Shown here: positions 35,070 to 43,687 of the stretch, in pieces
How positions within the stretch are numbered: position 1 is the first letter of the stretch
Layout: each line of letters opens with the position of its first letter
From: Streptacidiphilus rugosus AM-16
GTDB taxonomy: Bacteria > Actinomycetota > Actinomycetes > Streptomycetales > Streptomycetaceae
Length of the DNA stretch: 64,000 nucleotides
Reading direction: 5' to 3'
Assembly (NCBI RefSeq): GCF_000744655.1
Contig: NZ_JQMJ01000004.1
Location: forward strand, 4,216,001-4,280,000
Made by a program: the position numbers and the translations under genes
The notes under the pieces: model-generated
What the model saw: the letters and a program-made list of their open reading frames with translations, nothing else
Databases searched by the model: none
What the model was told of the DNA's origin: nothing

Positions 35070-36113
35070 ATGCCCCTGCATCCCTCCCGCCGCCACGTCC
35101 TCGCCGCAGGCGGAGTCGCCGGACTCGGCGCGCTGCTCGCCGCCTGCGGCTCCGCCGGGCACCCGACCGGTCGCTCCACCGCCGCAGGGAGCGGCGACGG
35201 CGCGGCCCCCTCCGCCACCGCGCCCTGGACCTTCACCGACGACCGGGGCCGGAGGACCACCCTGACCGCGACGCCCACCCGGGTCGTCGCCTACACCGGC
35301 ACCGCCGCCGCCCTGCACGATTTCGGCGTCACCGACCGCCTCGTCGGCGTCTTCGGCCCCACGAGGCTCGCCGACGGGAAGCCCGACCCGATGGCCGGCG
35401 CGCTCGACGTCAGCAGGCTGACGGTCCTGGGCAACGCCTGGGGCGAGTTCGATCTGGAGAAGTACGCGGCGCTGCGCCCGCAGCTGCTGGTCACCGACAT
35501 GTGGCAGCCCGACCAGCTCTGGTACGTGCCCGACGCGAGCAAGGACAGGATCGCCGCGCTGGCCCCGACCGCCGGGCTCGCCATCGCCAAGGTGCAGCTG
35601 CCCGAACCGCTGCGCCGCCACGAGGAGTTGGCGGCGCTGCTCGGCGCGGACCTGAAGGCCGACTCCGTGGTCGCCGCCAAGAGGCGGTTCCAGCAGGCGG
35701 TGGAGACGGTTCGTCGGGCGGCCAGGGCGCGCGGCGGCCTGAAGGTGCTGGCCGCGTCCGCGAGCGCGGACCTGCTCTACGTGTCCGACCCCTCCGTCTA
35801 TCCCGACCTGAGCTACTACCGGAGCCTGGGCGTCGGCCTGATCACCCCCGACAGGGTCCAGGGCGGCTTCTTCGAGTCGCTCAGCTGGGAGAACGCCGAC
35901 AAGTACCGGGCCGACCTGATCCTGCTGGACAGCCGCAGCTCGGCGCTGCAGCCGAAGGACCTGACCGGCAGGCCGACCTGGCAGCGGCTGCCCGCGGTGA
36001 AGGCCGGTCAGGTGGTGCCGTGGCTGAGCGAGGCCCGTTTCTCCTACGCGGGCTGCGCGCCGCTGGTCGAGCAGCTGGCGGCCGCGATCGACCGCGCAGG
36101 GAAGGTGGCCTGA
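35070..36113 (+). CDS. Iron-siderophore-binding lipoprotein (Tat-type signal)
   Basis: 347 aa. The signal HPSRRHVLAAGG carries twin arginines and ends at lipobox LLAAC, so a Tat-exported lipoprotein is likely. The mature part is a class III (FepB/FatB-type) binding protein: RVVAYTGTAAALHDFGVTDRLVGVFG, DLEKYAALRPQLLVTD and SLSWENADKYRADLILLD. It should deliver a ferric siderophore to the FecCD pair. The ATG at 35070 was chosen because it gives the signal peptide. CACGTC is repeated just upstream (about 35035-35048). Confidence 0.87.
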   Translation: MPLHPSRRHVLAAGGVAGLGALLAACGSAGHPTGRSTAAGSGDGAAPSATAPWTFTDDRGRRTTLTATPTRVVAYTGTAAALHDFGVTDRLVGVFGPTRLADGKPDPMAGALDVSRLTVLGNAWGEFDLEKYAALRPQLLVTDMWQPDQLWYVPDASKDRIAALAPTAGLAIAKVQLPEPLRRHEELAALLGADLKADSVVAAKRRFQQAVETVRRAARARGGLKVLAASASADLLYVSDPSVYPDLSYYRSLGVGLITPDRVQGGFFESLSWENADKYRADLILLDSRSSALQPKDLTGRPTWQRLPAVKAGQVVPWLSEARFSYAGCAPLVEQLAAAIDRAGKVA

Positions 36114-36114
36114 G

Positions 36115-36936
36115 ATGACGTCGGGCTGGGACTTCTTCGACCTGACGGTGGTCCGCGCCCGCCCGCTCGGACCGTCGACGGTGCGGATCACCTTCGCCGG
36201 CCCCGGACTGGACCGGTTCCGCTCCGGCGGCCGCGACCAGCGCTTCAAGCTGTTCCTGCCGCAGCCGGGCGAGGCCGCGCCGCTGGTGCCCACCTGGGCC
36301 GGGGAGGAGTGGTTCGCCGCCTGGCGGCGGCTGGACCCGGCCCGACGCGGCGTCATGCGCACGTACACCGTCCGCGCGCAGCGGCCGGGCGAGCTGGCGG
36401 TCGACTTCGCGGTGCACGGCGGCACCGGCCCGGCCGGACGCTGGGCCGCCGCGGCGCGCCCCGGCGACGAGGCGGTCGCCCTCGGACCGGTCGAGCCCGA
36501 CAACGCGGGCGTCGACTTCCGTCCCCCGCCCGCCACCGACTGGGTGCTGCTGGCGGCCGACCTGACCGCGCTCCCGGCCGTGGCCGGCATCCTCGACACG
36601 CTGGACCCCGGCCTGCCGGTGCGCGCCTGGATCGAGATCCCCTGCGCGGAGGACCGGCAGCCGCTGCGCGGTCACGGCCAGGACACCCGGATCCACTGGC
36701 TGACCCCCGGCCGCAGCGCCCTCGACGCGATCGCCGCCCTCCCCGCCGACGCGCTGCCGACCGGACGCCCCTACGCATGGGTCGCCGGCGAGGCGGGCGG
36801 CGTCCGCGCCCTCCGTCGCCATCTGGTCCGCGAACGCGGCTTCGACCGCGCGGCGGTGACGTTCACCGGCTACTGGCGCCTCGGCGCGAGCGAGGAACAG
36901 CTCGTCGCCGAGGCCATGGCCGGCGCGATGGCCTGA
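36115..36936 (+). CDS. Siderophore-interacting protein (ferric-siderophore reductase)
   Basis: 273 aa cytoplasmic flavoprotein of the SIP/ViuB family that releases iron by reduction. The FAD-binding part has MRTYTVRAQRPGELAVDFAVHG (about 79-100) and GPAGRWAAAARPGDEAVALGP. The NADPH part has WVLLAADLTALPAVAGIL and AYAWVAGEAGGVRALRRHLV. It starts two bases after the binding-protein stop, so the two form an operon under the same iron box. Confidence 0.9.
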   Translation: MTSGWDFFDLTVVRARPLGPSTVRITFAGPGLDRFRSGGRDQRFKLFLPQPGEAAPLVPTWAGEEWFAAWRRLDPARRGVMRTYTVRAQRPGELAVDFAVHGGTGPAGRWAAAARPGDEAVALGPVEPDNAGVDFRPPPATDWVLLAADLTALPAVAGILDTLDPGLPVRAWIEIPCAEDRQPLRGHGQDTRIHWLTPGRSALDAIAALPADALPTGRPYAWVAGEAGGVRALRRHLVRERGFDRAAVTFTGYWRLGASEEQLVAEAMAGAMA

Positions 36937-36970
36937 GCCCGCCGCGCCCCGGCCGGGTCAGCCGCCCGCG

Positions 36971-37591
36971 TCAGCCGGCGGCCGCGGTGACGTCGTCGGC
37001 GAAGACGACTTCGAACTCCTCCAGGGCGGTGACCGTCACGTGCGCCTTGGCCGCGCCCTGACCACGGGCGGCCGCCTGTCCCGAACGGGACGCCTCCAGC
37101 GAGGCGCGGTCCCTGAAGATCACCCCGACGGTGCCGCGGCCGTGGATCCGGTCGATGAAGAGCACCGCCCCGGCCATGCCGGGCAGCAGCTCCAGCTGCG
37201 GCACGACGGCCGCGCCGAAGGTCTCCCCGAGCAGGTCGGCGTCGGCCGGGTCCAGGTCCATCCGGCTCAGCCGCATCCAGGCGCCGGGCCCCGGCTGCTC
37301 GCGGCGGTCGAACACGACCACGTCGGCGTTGGCCACCGCGACCGTCGTCGCGAAGGGCTGCAGCATCGCGGCGCGCTGCTCGGCCAGCGCGTCGTCGCTG
37401 TTCTGCCGGTCCTGCTCGGTCCGCCACATCGAGCCCATCACCAGTTTGCCGAGCGTCCGGTCGGCGAACAGGGCGAAGCCGGCGTAGCCCGGCTGCGCCG
37501 CGACGAGTCGGCGCCCCTCTGTGCTGAGCCCGTCGATGGCCGTGCCGATCCTCGCCGGGTCACCGGTCGCGTAGATCATGCGTACGAACAT
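36971..37591 (-). CDS. ABM-like double-domain protein of unknown function
   Basis: 206 aa from the ATG at 37591, preceded by GGGAGGTG. Two related halves: FVRMIYATGDPARIGTAIDG with GYAGFALFADRTLGKLVMGSMW, and later MAGAVLFIDRIHGRGTVGVIF. This suggests tandem ferredoxin-like (antibiotic-biosynthesis-monooxygenase-like) domains. No active-site residue can be named. It is convergent with the siderophore operon (34-base gap). Confidence 0.6.
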   Translation of the reverse strand: MFVRMIYATGDPARIGTAIDGLSTEGRRLVAAQPGYAGFALFADRTLGKLVMGSMWRTEQDRQNSDDALAEQRAAMLQPFATTVAVANADVVVFDRREQPGPGAWMRLSRMDLDPADADLLGETFGAAVVPQLELLPGMAGAVLFIDRIHGRGTVGVIFRDRASLEASRSGQAAARGQGAAKAHVTVTALEEFEVVFADDVTAAAG

Positions 37592-37709
37592 GGCACCTCC
37601 CAGTGCTCTGGTGCCTCGATCCCCGATCTGACAGCTCCAGTCTTCTCCCGCTGCGTCGGCTCTGCGCGTCGGCTTCGCATCGACTCCGCGCACCCGCCGG
37701 AGGCGGCGC

Positions 37710-38459
37710 TCAGGAGGCCCGCGACGCCGCCGCGGCGAGCGCCGTCGCCGGGTCGTTCGTGATGATCACGTCCGCGCCCATGGCGGCCAGCCGGGACATC
37801 CGCGCGGCGCGGTCCACCGTCCACACGCTGACGCCGAGGCCGCGTCGCCGGGCCCAGGCGACCAGGGGGCGGGTGAGCCGATGGTGCTCGACGTTCAGGT
37901 ACTCGGGGCGGATGAGCTCCAGCAGGCGTGGTCCCGGCGGCAGCGGGGACTCGCGGCTCAGCGCGATCCTCGCGGCCGGTTCGGCGGCGCGGATCCGCGC
38001 GAGCGCCTCGCCGTTCCCGGCGAAGACGGACGTGTCCAGCACCCCGAGCTCGCGCACCGACTCCAGCGCCACGAGCCCTTCGGCGACCGCGGGAACGTCG
38101 ACCATCACCGTGGCGCCGAACTCCCCGGCCAGCTCCAGGCCCTCGCGCAGCGTGGGGACGCGCTGCCCGCCGGGCAACTGCTCCAGCTCCGCAGCGCTCA
38201 GCGCGGCGACGGCGCGGGGGTCGCCCCACAGGCGGAGCAGCGTCGCGTCGTGCAGCAGCACCGGCGTGCCGCAGCGGGCGAGCCTGACGTCCACCTCGAT
38301 CCAGTCGACGCCGAGCCGGAGCGCAGCGTCGAGGGAGGGCAGGGTGTTCTCGCGGGCCAGCAGTGGCGCGCCGCGATGGCCGACCACGAGGGTCCGGCCG
38401 CGCGCCGCCGTGCCCGGGGGCCGTCCGCCGCGCTCGAGGGCGGGGTCCTCCGTCACCAT
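37710..38459 (-). CDS. Glycerophosphodiester phosphodiesterase-family protein
   Basis: 249 aa cytoplasmic TIM-barrel. GHRGAPLLARENTLPSLDAA contains the catalytic His-Arg and E-N-T; WIEVDVRLARCGTPVLLHD supplies the metal-binding Glu-Asp and the second catalytic His. MGADVIITNDPATAL is the usual C-terminal strand. It should hydrolyse glycerophosphodiesters to glycerol-3-phosphate plus alcohol. It starts three bases after the stop of a 62-aa gene, so the two are co-transcribed. Confidence 0.88.
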   Translation of the reverse strand: MVTEDPALERGGRPPGTAARGRTLVVGHRGAPLLARENTLPSLDAALRLGVDWIEVDVRLARCGTPVLLHDATLLRLWGDPRAVAALSAAELEQLPGGQRVPTLREGLELAGEFGATVMVDVPAVAEGLVALESVRELGVLDTSVFAGNGEALARIRAAEPAARIALSRESPLPPGPRLLELIRPEYLNVEHHRLTRPLVAWARRRGLGVSVWTVDRAARMSRLAAMGADVIITNDPATALAAAASRAS

Positions 38460-38462
38460 CGC

Positions 38463-38651
38463 TCAGTCCTGGCGGGCCGACTCGGGCGGATCGTCCCCCA
38501 GCCGCCGCAGCCCGATCAGCACACCGAGCAGGCCCGCCTGTTCGGGGCTGAGCCGTCCCACGGCGTCCAGCATGGACATGGGCGCGGGGGGCTGCTGCCC
38601 GCTCTCCGCGGCCCCCGCCCGATCCGGCTGTTCCGGCTGCTCCGGCGCCAT
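38463..38651 (-). CDS. Small acidic protein of unknown function (62 aa)
   Basis: 62 aa from the ATG at 38651 with GGAG upstream. N-terminus rich in Pro, Glu and Gln (APEQPEQPDRAGAAESGQQP), then an amphipathic stretch MLDAVGRLSPEQAGLLGVLI. Three bases separate it from the phosphodiesterase gene, which supports it as a real leader gene of that operon. No family recognised. Confidence 0.5.
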   Translation of the reverse strand: MAPEQPEQPDRAGAAESGQQPPAPMSMLDAVGRLSPEQAGLLGVLIGLRRLGDDPPESARQD

Positions 38652-38872
38652 GACCGTCTCCGTTCGCTCGCTTCCGTCGCCTGCCTTCCGGCGTCCGGGG
38701 CAGGCCCGTTCGGGCCTGGTCGAGGCAGCATGACAGATCCGCCCCGGCACCGGAGCGCCCCCCGCCCGATTCGGACGGCTTCGGCGGCGCACGGCGCGGC
38801 CGGTCCACGAAATCCGGTCGAATCCCCGCACGGGATCTCGCCCGTCGTCAGCGGGGCGATCACGCTGGTGTC

Positions 38873-40288
38873 ATGAGACTTCTCAGCACGGCAGGTCCGG
38901 CCGTCGCGGCGGCTCTCGCCCTCTCCGTCGCCCTCACCGCCGCCTGCACCTCCGCGGCCCCGGCCGCCGGGCCGTCCGGCGGCGGGCCGTCGAATCCCGG
39001 GCCGCGCCCGGTCCTGACCGGCGCGGCGCCCTGCCCGGACGACGCGGACCTCAGCTGCGCCACCCTCACGGTTCCGCTGGACCACTCCGGCGCCCGCCCC
39101 GGCACGCTCGGGCTGCGGGTCGCGATGACCGGCAACGCCGCCGCGCCCAAGGGCGACCTGGTCTTCCTCTCCGGCGGCCCCGGCCAGCCCGACGAACCCT
39201 TCGGGCAGCGGATCACCGCCAGGCTGCAGCCGGTCCTGGCCCAGTACCGGCTGGTCTTCCTCGACCAGCGCGGCACCGGAGACACCGCGCTGCACTGTCC
39301 TGAGCTGCAGCAGCAGATGGGCTCCTCCGACCTCACCCCGCCCACCGCGGGGGCGGTGGCCGCCTGCGCCGCGGCGCTGGGCGACGGGCGTCGCTTCTAC
39401 TCCACCGCGGACACCGTCGCCGACCTCGACCTGCTGCGCCAGGCGCTGGGCGCGGACCGGATCTCTCTGGACGGCGTCTCCTACGGGACCTTCACAGCCG
39501 AGCGCTACGCCCTGGCCCACCCCGCGCACACCGCCCGGCTGGTCCTGGACTCGGTCGTGCCGCAGACCGGGTACGACCCGCTCGACCTCGCCGCGCTCCA
39601 GGCCGTGCCGCGGGTGCTGGCCGCGAGCTGCGCGGCGATTCATTGCGGCACCGACCCGGCCGCCGACCTGGCCGCGGTCGTGCACCGCGACCACGACGGC
39701 GTCACCCTGCTGGACACCCTGACCAGCTACGAGTTCGTCGACCCGAACTACAGCGAGCTGATCACCGCGCTGCACGAGTCCGCCACCGGCCACCCCGAGC
39801 ACCTCAACGCCGTCGTCGCGGCCGTGCGACAGAGCGACGCGGCCGACGCGTCCCAGCTCAGCGCCGGTCTGCACACGGCCACGCTCTGCTCGGACGGCCA
39901 CTACCCCTGGGGCACCGCGGACACCCCGCCGGCCTCCCGCCGGGCCGCGCTGACGGCCGCGCACGACCGGCTGACCGCCGCCGACGTCGGGCCCTTCGAC
40001 GCGGACACCGCGACCGGCCTCGGCTCGCTGCTGGCCTGCCTGACCTGGCCCCGCGAGCAGGTCCCCGCCTCGCCCCCGCCCGAACGCCGCATCCCCGGCA
40101 GCATCCCGGTACTGCTGCTGGGCGGCGACCGCGACCTGTCCACCCCGCTGGCCTGGCTCCACGACGAGCAGCGACTGGTCGCCGACGCCCAGGTGGTGAT
40201 CGTCCCCGGCGCGGCCCACTCGGTCCAGTCGCGCGCCACCAGCGACGCCGGCCGCCGGGCGGTCTTCGCCTTCCTGCTGGGCGGCTGA
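38873..40288 (+). CDS. Secreted alpha/beta-hydrolase, tripeptidyl-aminopeptidase type
   Basis: 471 aa exported lipoprotein with lipobox LTAAC (Cys25 region). The catalytic-domain motifs are VFLSGGPGQPDEPF (oxyanion region), FLDQRGTGDTALHC, nucleophile Ser in LDGVSYGTFTAERYA, Asp in LLLGGDRDLSTPL and His in VPGAAHSVQ. Architecture and length match the SCO-type tripeptidyl aminopeptidase / proline-iminopeptidase-like secreted enzymes of streptomycetes. Likely trims peptides at the cell surface. Monocistronic. Confidence 0.85.
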   Translation: MRLLSTAGPAVAAALALSVALTAACTSAAPAAGPSGGGPSNPGPRPVLTGAAPCPDDADLSCATLTVPLDHSGARPGTLGLRVAMTGNAAAPKGDLVFLSGGPGQPDEPFGQRITARLQPVLAQYRLVFLDQRGTGDTALHCPELQQQMGSSDLTPPTAGAVAACAAALGDGRRFYSTADTVADLDLLRQALGADRISLDGVSYGTFTAERYALAHPAHTARLVLDSVVPQTGYDPLDLAALQAVPRVLAASCAAIHCGTDPAADLAAVVHRDHDGVTLLDTLTSYEFVDPNYSELITALHESATGHPEHLNAVVAAVRQSDAADASQLSAGLHTATLCSDGHYPWGTADTPPASRRAALTAAHDRLTAADVGPFDADTATGLGSLLACLTWPREQVPASPPPERRIPGSIPVLLLGGDRDLSTPLAWLHDEQRLVADAQVVIVPGAAHSVQSRATSDAGRRAVFAFLLGG

Positions 40289-40384
40289 CCGGGCGGCCGA
40301 TCCCAGGAACCACCGGGCAAGCGGAAGCGCGCCGGTGGTGGGACCATCGAATCAGCCTCCACCGGCTTCGGAAGGGAGAGGAAC

Positions 40385-40849
40385 GTGTCGGACGACGGCT
40401 TGATGGGGGACGAGGTCTACCAGCCGAGCGACGCCGATCAGCAGGACGACGTCGGGCCGCTGGAGGCCGAGGACACTCTGGTCGACCGGGGCCTGGAGTC
40501 GGTCCTGGACGAGGGCTACGCCCCGCCGGAGCGGCCCTTCGCCGTCGAGCACTTCGGGATCACCGCCGCCGAGCAGCACGAGCGCGAGACGCTGGACCGG
40601 CGTCTGGCCCAGGAGCTGCCCGAGGTCTGCGAACCCGAGGGCGACGGCATCGGCGACACCGCCGGCACGGACCCGGAACTGCTGGACCCGGAGGCCGGGG
40701 AGGCCAGATCCGGGCGGCTGGTCGAGTGCTCGGGCGCGCGCAGCCACATGATCGCCGAGGACCACGGCATCAGCGGCGGCGCGGCCTCCGCCGAGGAGGC
40801 GGCCATGCACACCACCGACGACCCCGAGGCGGTGCTCGGCGGCTGGTGA
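40385..40849 (+). CDS. DUF5709 protein
   Basis: 154 aa acidic soluble protein. LMGDEVYQPSDADQQDDVGPLEAEDTL, DRGLESVLDEGYAPPERP, GITAAEQHERETLDRRLAQE and AEDHGISGGAASAEEAAMH are the conserved blocks of actinobacterial DUF5709. Function unknown. A GGAGAG site precedes the start. It stands alone between two unrelated genes. Confidence 0.8.
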   Translation: MSDDGLMGDEVYQPSDADQQDDVGPLEAEDTLVDRGLESVLDEGYAPPERPFAVEHFGITAAEQHERETLDRRLAQELPEVCEPEGDGIGDTAGTDPELLDPEAGEARSGRLVECSGARSHMIAEDHGISGGAASAEEAAMHTTDDPEAVLGGW

Positions 40850-41005
40850 CCTGCGCCGCTCCCGCAGCCCCGGAACGCGCCCCGGAGCCCGCCCCGACTC
40901 GCGCCCCGAAAATCTGGACGAACCCCGCGACTTTCTGTGACCCCCGTCCGCTCCGTAGGGTCTCCTCTCACGTACGGCTGAGTCAGAGGTGATGGAGGAC
41001 CGGGG

Positions 41006-42652
41006 ATGACGGGTGCGGGGATGACGGGCGTGCTGGCGGACGCGCAGCTGGTCGCGGCTGCGCGGGCCGGGCAGCAGGAGGCGCTGGACGAGCTGGTCGG
41101 CCGCTGCCTGCCCCTGGTCTACAACATCGTCGGCCGGGCCCTCTCCGGCCGCCCCGACGTGGACGACGTCGTCCAGGAGACGATGCTCCGCGTGCTGCGC
41201 GGCCTCCCCGGGCTGAGGGACGACCAGGCGTTCCGGTCCTGGCTGGTGGCGGTGACGATGAACCAGATACGCGAGCACCGCCGCGTCCGCCCCGAGGCGC
41301 CGCGGGCCCTGGACGAGCTGGCCACCGTCGCCGACCCCGGAGCGGACTTCGCCGACCTGACCCTCACCGAGCTGGGGCTGTCCGGCCAGCGCAGGGAGAC
41401 CGTCGAGGCGACCCGCTGGCTGGACGAGGACGACCAGGAGCTGCTGTCGCTGTGGTGGCTGGTCACCGCCGGGCACCTGACCCGGGCCGAGCTGGTGGCC
41501 GCGATGGCGCTGGACGCGCACCACGTCACCGTCAGGGTCGGCCGGATGCGCGCCCAGCTCGACGCCGCGCGCACGGTGGTCCGCGCCCTGACCGTGACGC
41601 CCCGCTGCCCCGATCTGGACCGCACGATCAGGATCTGGGACGGCAGGCCGAGCCCGCTGTGGCGCAAGCGCCTCGCCCGCCACCTGCGTGAGTGCGCGAA
41701 CTGCGCGGCGCTCGGCTCGGACCTGGTGCCGGCCGAGCGGCTGCTGGTGAACTTCGCCCTGGTGCCGCTCCCGGTCGGCTACGCGGCCTACCTGCTGGCC
41801 GGCGGGGCCTCCCACGGTGTGACGAGCGCCTCGGTCGCCGCCACCGCCCAGCTGCCCCGGCCCGCCGCGACCGGCCGGGTCTCGCACCGGCGCGGCCGGC
41901 TGCCACGGCAGCGCGGCGGGCACGCGGGCGGCGGCGTCGGACGCGCGGCGGGGACGCTGGGCGGGAAGGCGGCCCTGCCCGTCGCGCTGGTCACCGCCAC
42001 GGTGACGGCGGCGGTCGGCATCGGCGCGCTGGTCGTCCACCTCAACAGCGCGCCGCAGGGGTCCACCGCCGGCCTGGCCGCGGCGGGCGCGAGCGCGCGG
42101 CCGCTGACGGCCACGGCCGCCGCCACCCCGTCCCCCTCGCCCTCGCCGACGGCCTCGGCCAAGCCCTCCGCAGCCCGCACCACGCCCCCGGCGACGCACC
42201 CCGCCGCGCCTCCCGTGCTCACCCCGGACGCCGCTGCCGCCCAGCAGGTCCTGGCCGTCATCAACCAGGCCCGGGCCTCCCAGGGGCTCGCGCCGCTGAC
42301 GCTCACCACGGGCCTGCGCGCCAGCGCGACCGCCCACAACCAGCGGATGGCGGCGGGCTGCGGCCTGTCGCACCAGTGCGCGGGCGAGGCCGCGCTCGGC
42401 GACAGGGAGACGGCGGCGGGCGTGCACTGGATGGCGGCCGGCGAGAACATCGGCACCGGCGGTCCGGTCTCGAACACCACCTCGGGGATCGCCGGCATGG
42501 CCGTCGGCCTCACCCGCTCGATGCTCGCCGAGCAGCCTCCGAACGACGGCCACCGCCGCAACATCCTCAGTTCGAGCTTCCACCACGTCGGCATCGCGGT
42601 GATGCGCGACAGCTCGGGCACGGTCTGGCTGACCCAGGACTTCTCGGACTGA
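41006..42652 (+). CDS. ECF sigma factor fused to ZAS, transmembrane helix and extracellular CAP/SCP domain
   Basis: 548 aa. Sigma region 2 at about 10-95 (DVDDVVQETMLRVLRGLPG, FRSWLVAVTMNQIREHRR). Region 4 at about 135-195 (DEDDQELLSLWWLV ... AMALDAHHVTVRVGRMRAQL). A zinc anti-sigma-like H226-x3-C230-x2-C233 motif (ARHLRECANCAALG) follows, then a long basic/Ala stretch, a membrane helix (about 323-345) and a Pro/Ser/Thr-rich stalk (370-405). The C-terminal CAP/SCP domain (about 408-548) has AHNQRMAAGC, GENIG, HRRNILSS, VGIAV and WLTQDF. One chain thus joins transcription initiation, a likely inhibitory switch and an outside domain; release probably needs proteolysis or conformational change. 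The 156-base upstream gap shows no clear promoter. Confidence 0.85.
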   Translation: MTGAGMTGVLADAQLVAAARAGQQEALDELVGRCLPLVYNIVGRALSGRPDVDDVVQETMLRVLRGLPGLRDDQAFRSWLVAVTMNQIREHRRVRPEAPRALDELATVADPGADFADLTLTELGLSGQRRETVEATRWLDEDDQELLSLWWLVTAGHLTRAELVAAMALDAHHVTVRVGRMRAQLDAARTVVRALTVTPRCPDLDRTIRIWDGRPSPLWRKRLARHLRECANCAALGSDLVPAERLLVNFALVPLPVGYAAYLLAGGASHGVTSASVAATAQLPRPAATGRVSHRRGRLPRQRGGHAGGGVGRAAGTLGGKAALPVALVTATVTAAVGIGALVVHLNSAPQGSTAGLAAAGASARPLTATAAATPSPSPSPTASAKPSAARTTPPATHPAAPPVLTPDAAAAQQVLAVINQARASQGLAPLTLTTGLRASATAHNQRMAAGCGLSHQCAGEAALGDRETAAGVHWMAAGENIGTGGPVSNTTSGIAGMAVGLTRSMLAEQPPNDGHRRNILSSSFHHVGIAVMRDSSGTVWLTQDFSD

Positions 42653-42653
42653 G

Positions 42654-43550
42654 TCACGCCCCCGGCGGCCGCTGGATCAGCGAGAAACGGCTGCCCTCGG
42701 GATCGCGGAGCTCGGCGACCGGCCCGAAGGGCGTGGGCGCGGGCGGAACCAGCACCCGGCCGCCCAGCTCCGCGGCGCGGGCGACGGCCTCATCGATGTC
42801 GGGGACGGCGAAGGAGACCCGCCAGGAGGGCGGAACGTCCACCTCGGGACCGCCGCGCTCCGGCCCGCCGAGCGCCGCGATGTTGCGGCCGTCCACCCGC
42901 AGCACCACCCGCTCGTGCTCCCAGACCACCTCGCAGCGGCTGGACACCTCCGGGTCCCAGTCCAGTACCTCGCCGTAGAAGAGGGCCGCCTTGAAGGCGT
43001 CGGCGGTGCGCAGCTCGATCCAGGCGGGCACGCCGCTCAGCGCGGTGGCCGACTCCGGCAGCTGCTCGTGGCCCTGCCACAGCCCGAAGCTCGCCCCGTC
43101 GGGGTCCCTGGCGATCACCACCCGGCCGGCGTCGATCGCGACCGGTCCGACGCCGACCGTGCCGCCCCGGTCGGCGATGCGGCGCGCGCCCTCGTGGGCG
43201 TCGCGCACGCCGAAGAAGGCGGTCCAGCCCGTGCCCACGCCGGAGGATCCGCTGATCGCGCTGATCCCGGCGACCCGGTGGCCGCCGACCACGACGTAGG
43301 AGAAGGGACCGAGCCGCTCGGGGCCCTGGACGAAGGTCCAGCCCAGCAGGCCGCCGTAGAAGCGCTCGGCCGCGTCGAGATCGCGCACGATCAGACTGAC
43401 CCAGGAGGGCGCGCCCAGCACACCTCTGACCCGCGCGTCGCCCCTCCCGGCCGGGGTATCGCCCGGCTCGTGCGCCGGCGACCCCGGGACCGAGGGCTCG
43501 GTCGACGGGGTCGCGTCCGGATCGGGGTGGGTCGGGCTACTGGCAGGCAT
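42654..43550 (-). CDS. Two-domain VOC-superfamily (glyoxalase/bleomycin-resistance-like) protein
   Basis: 298 aa from the ATG at 43550 with a GGAGG site; the longer frame lacks one. A Pro/Asp-rich leader (1-40) precedes two VOC modules: LIVRDLDAAERFYGGLLGW ... ARDPDGASFGLWQ and IELRTADAFKAALFYGEVLDW ... LRDPEGSRFSLIQ. This matches the duplicated 'VOC family' proteins common in streptomycetes. The substrate is unknown. It is convergent with the sigma fusion gene (one base between the stops). Confidence 0.82.
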   Translation of the reverse strand: MPASSPTHPDPDATPSTEPSVPGSPAHEPGDTPAGRGDARVRGVLGAPSWVSLIVRDLDAAERFYGGLLGWTFVQGPERLGPFSYVVVGGHRVAGISAISGSSGVGTGWTAFFGVRDAHEGARRIADRGGTVGVGPVAIDAGRVVIARDPDGASFGLWQGHEQLPESATALSGVPAWIELRTADAFKAALFYGEVLDWDPEVSSRCEVVWEHERVVLRVDGRNIAALGGPERGGPEVDVPPSWRVSFAVPDIDEAVARAAELGGRVLVPPAPTPFGPVAELRDPEGSRFSLIQRPPGA

Positions 43551-43687
43551 CGGGCCTCCGAGGCAGACATGCGCGGCCGGCCACCGCGTCCTGCGTACGC
43601 GTCGCTCCTGCCTCATCCTACGCTCCGCGCACCACGCTCCCTGTGGCCGCCACACGGCGGCCCGGGTCACGGTGATAGGAAACCCCC

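Noticed and set aside
40918-40948. ECF-type promoter (AACC ... CGTC) before the sigma fusion gene
   Set aside because: The spacing of 20 bases is longer than the usual 16-17, so the match may be chance.
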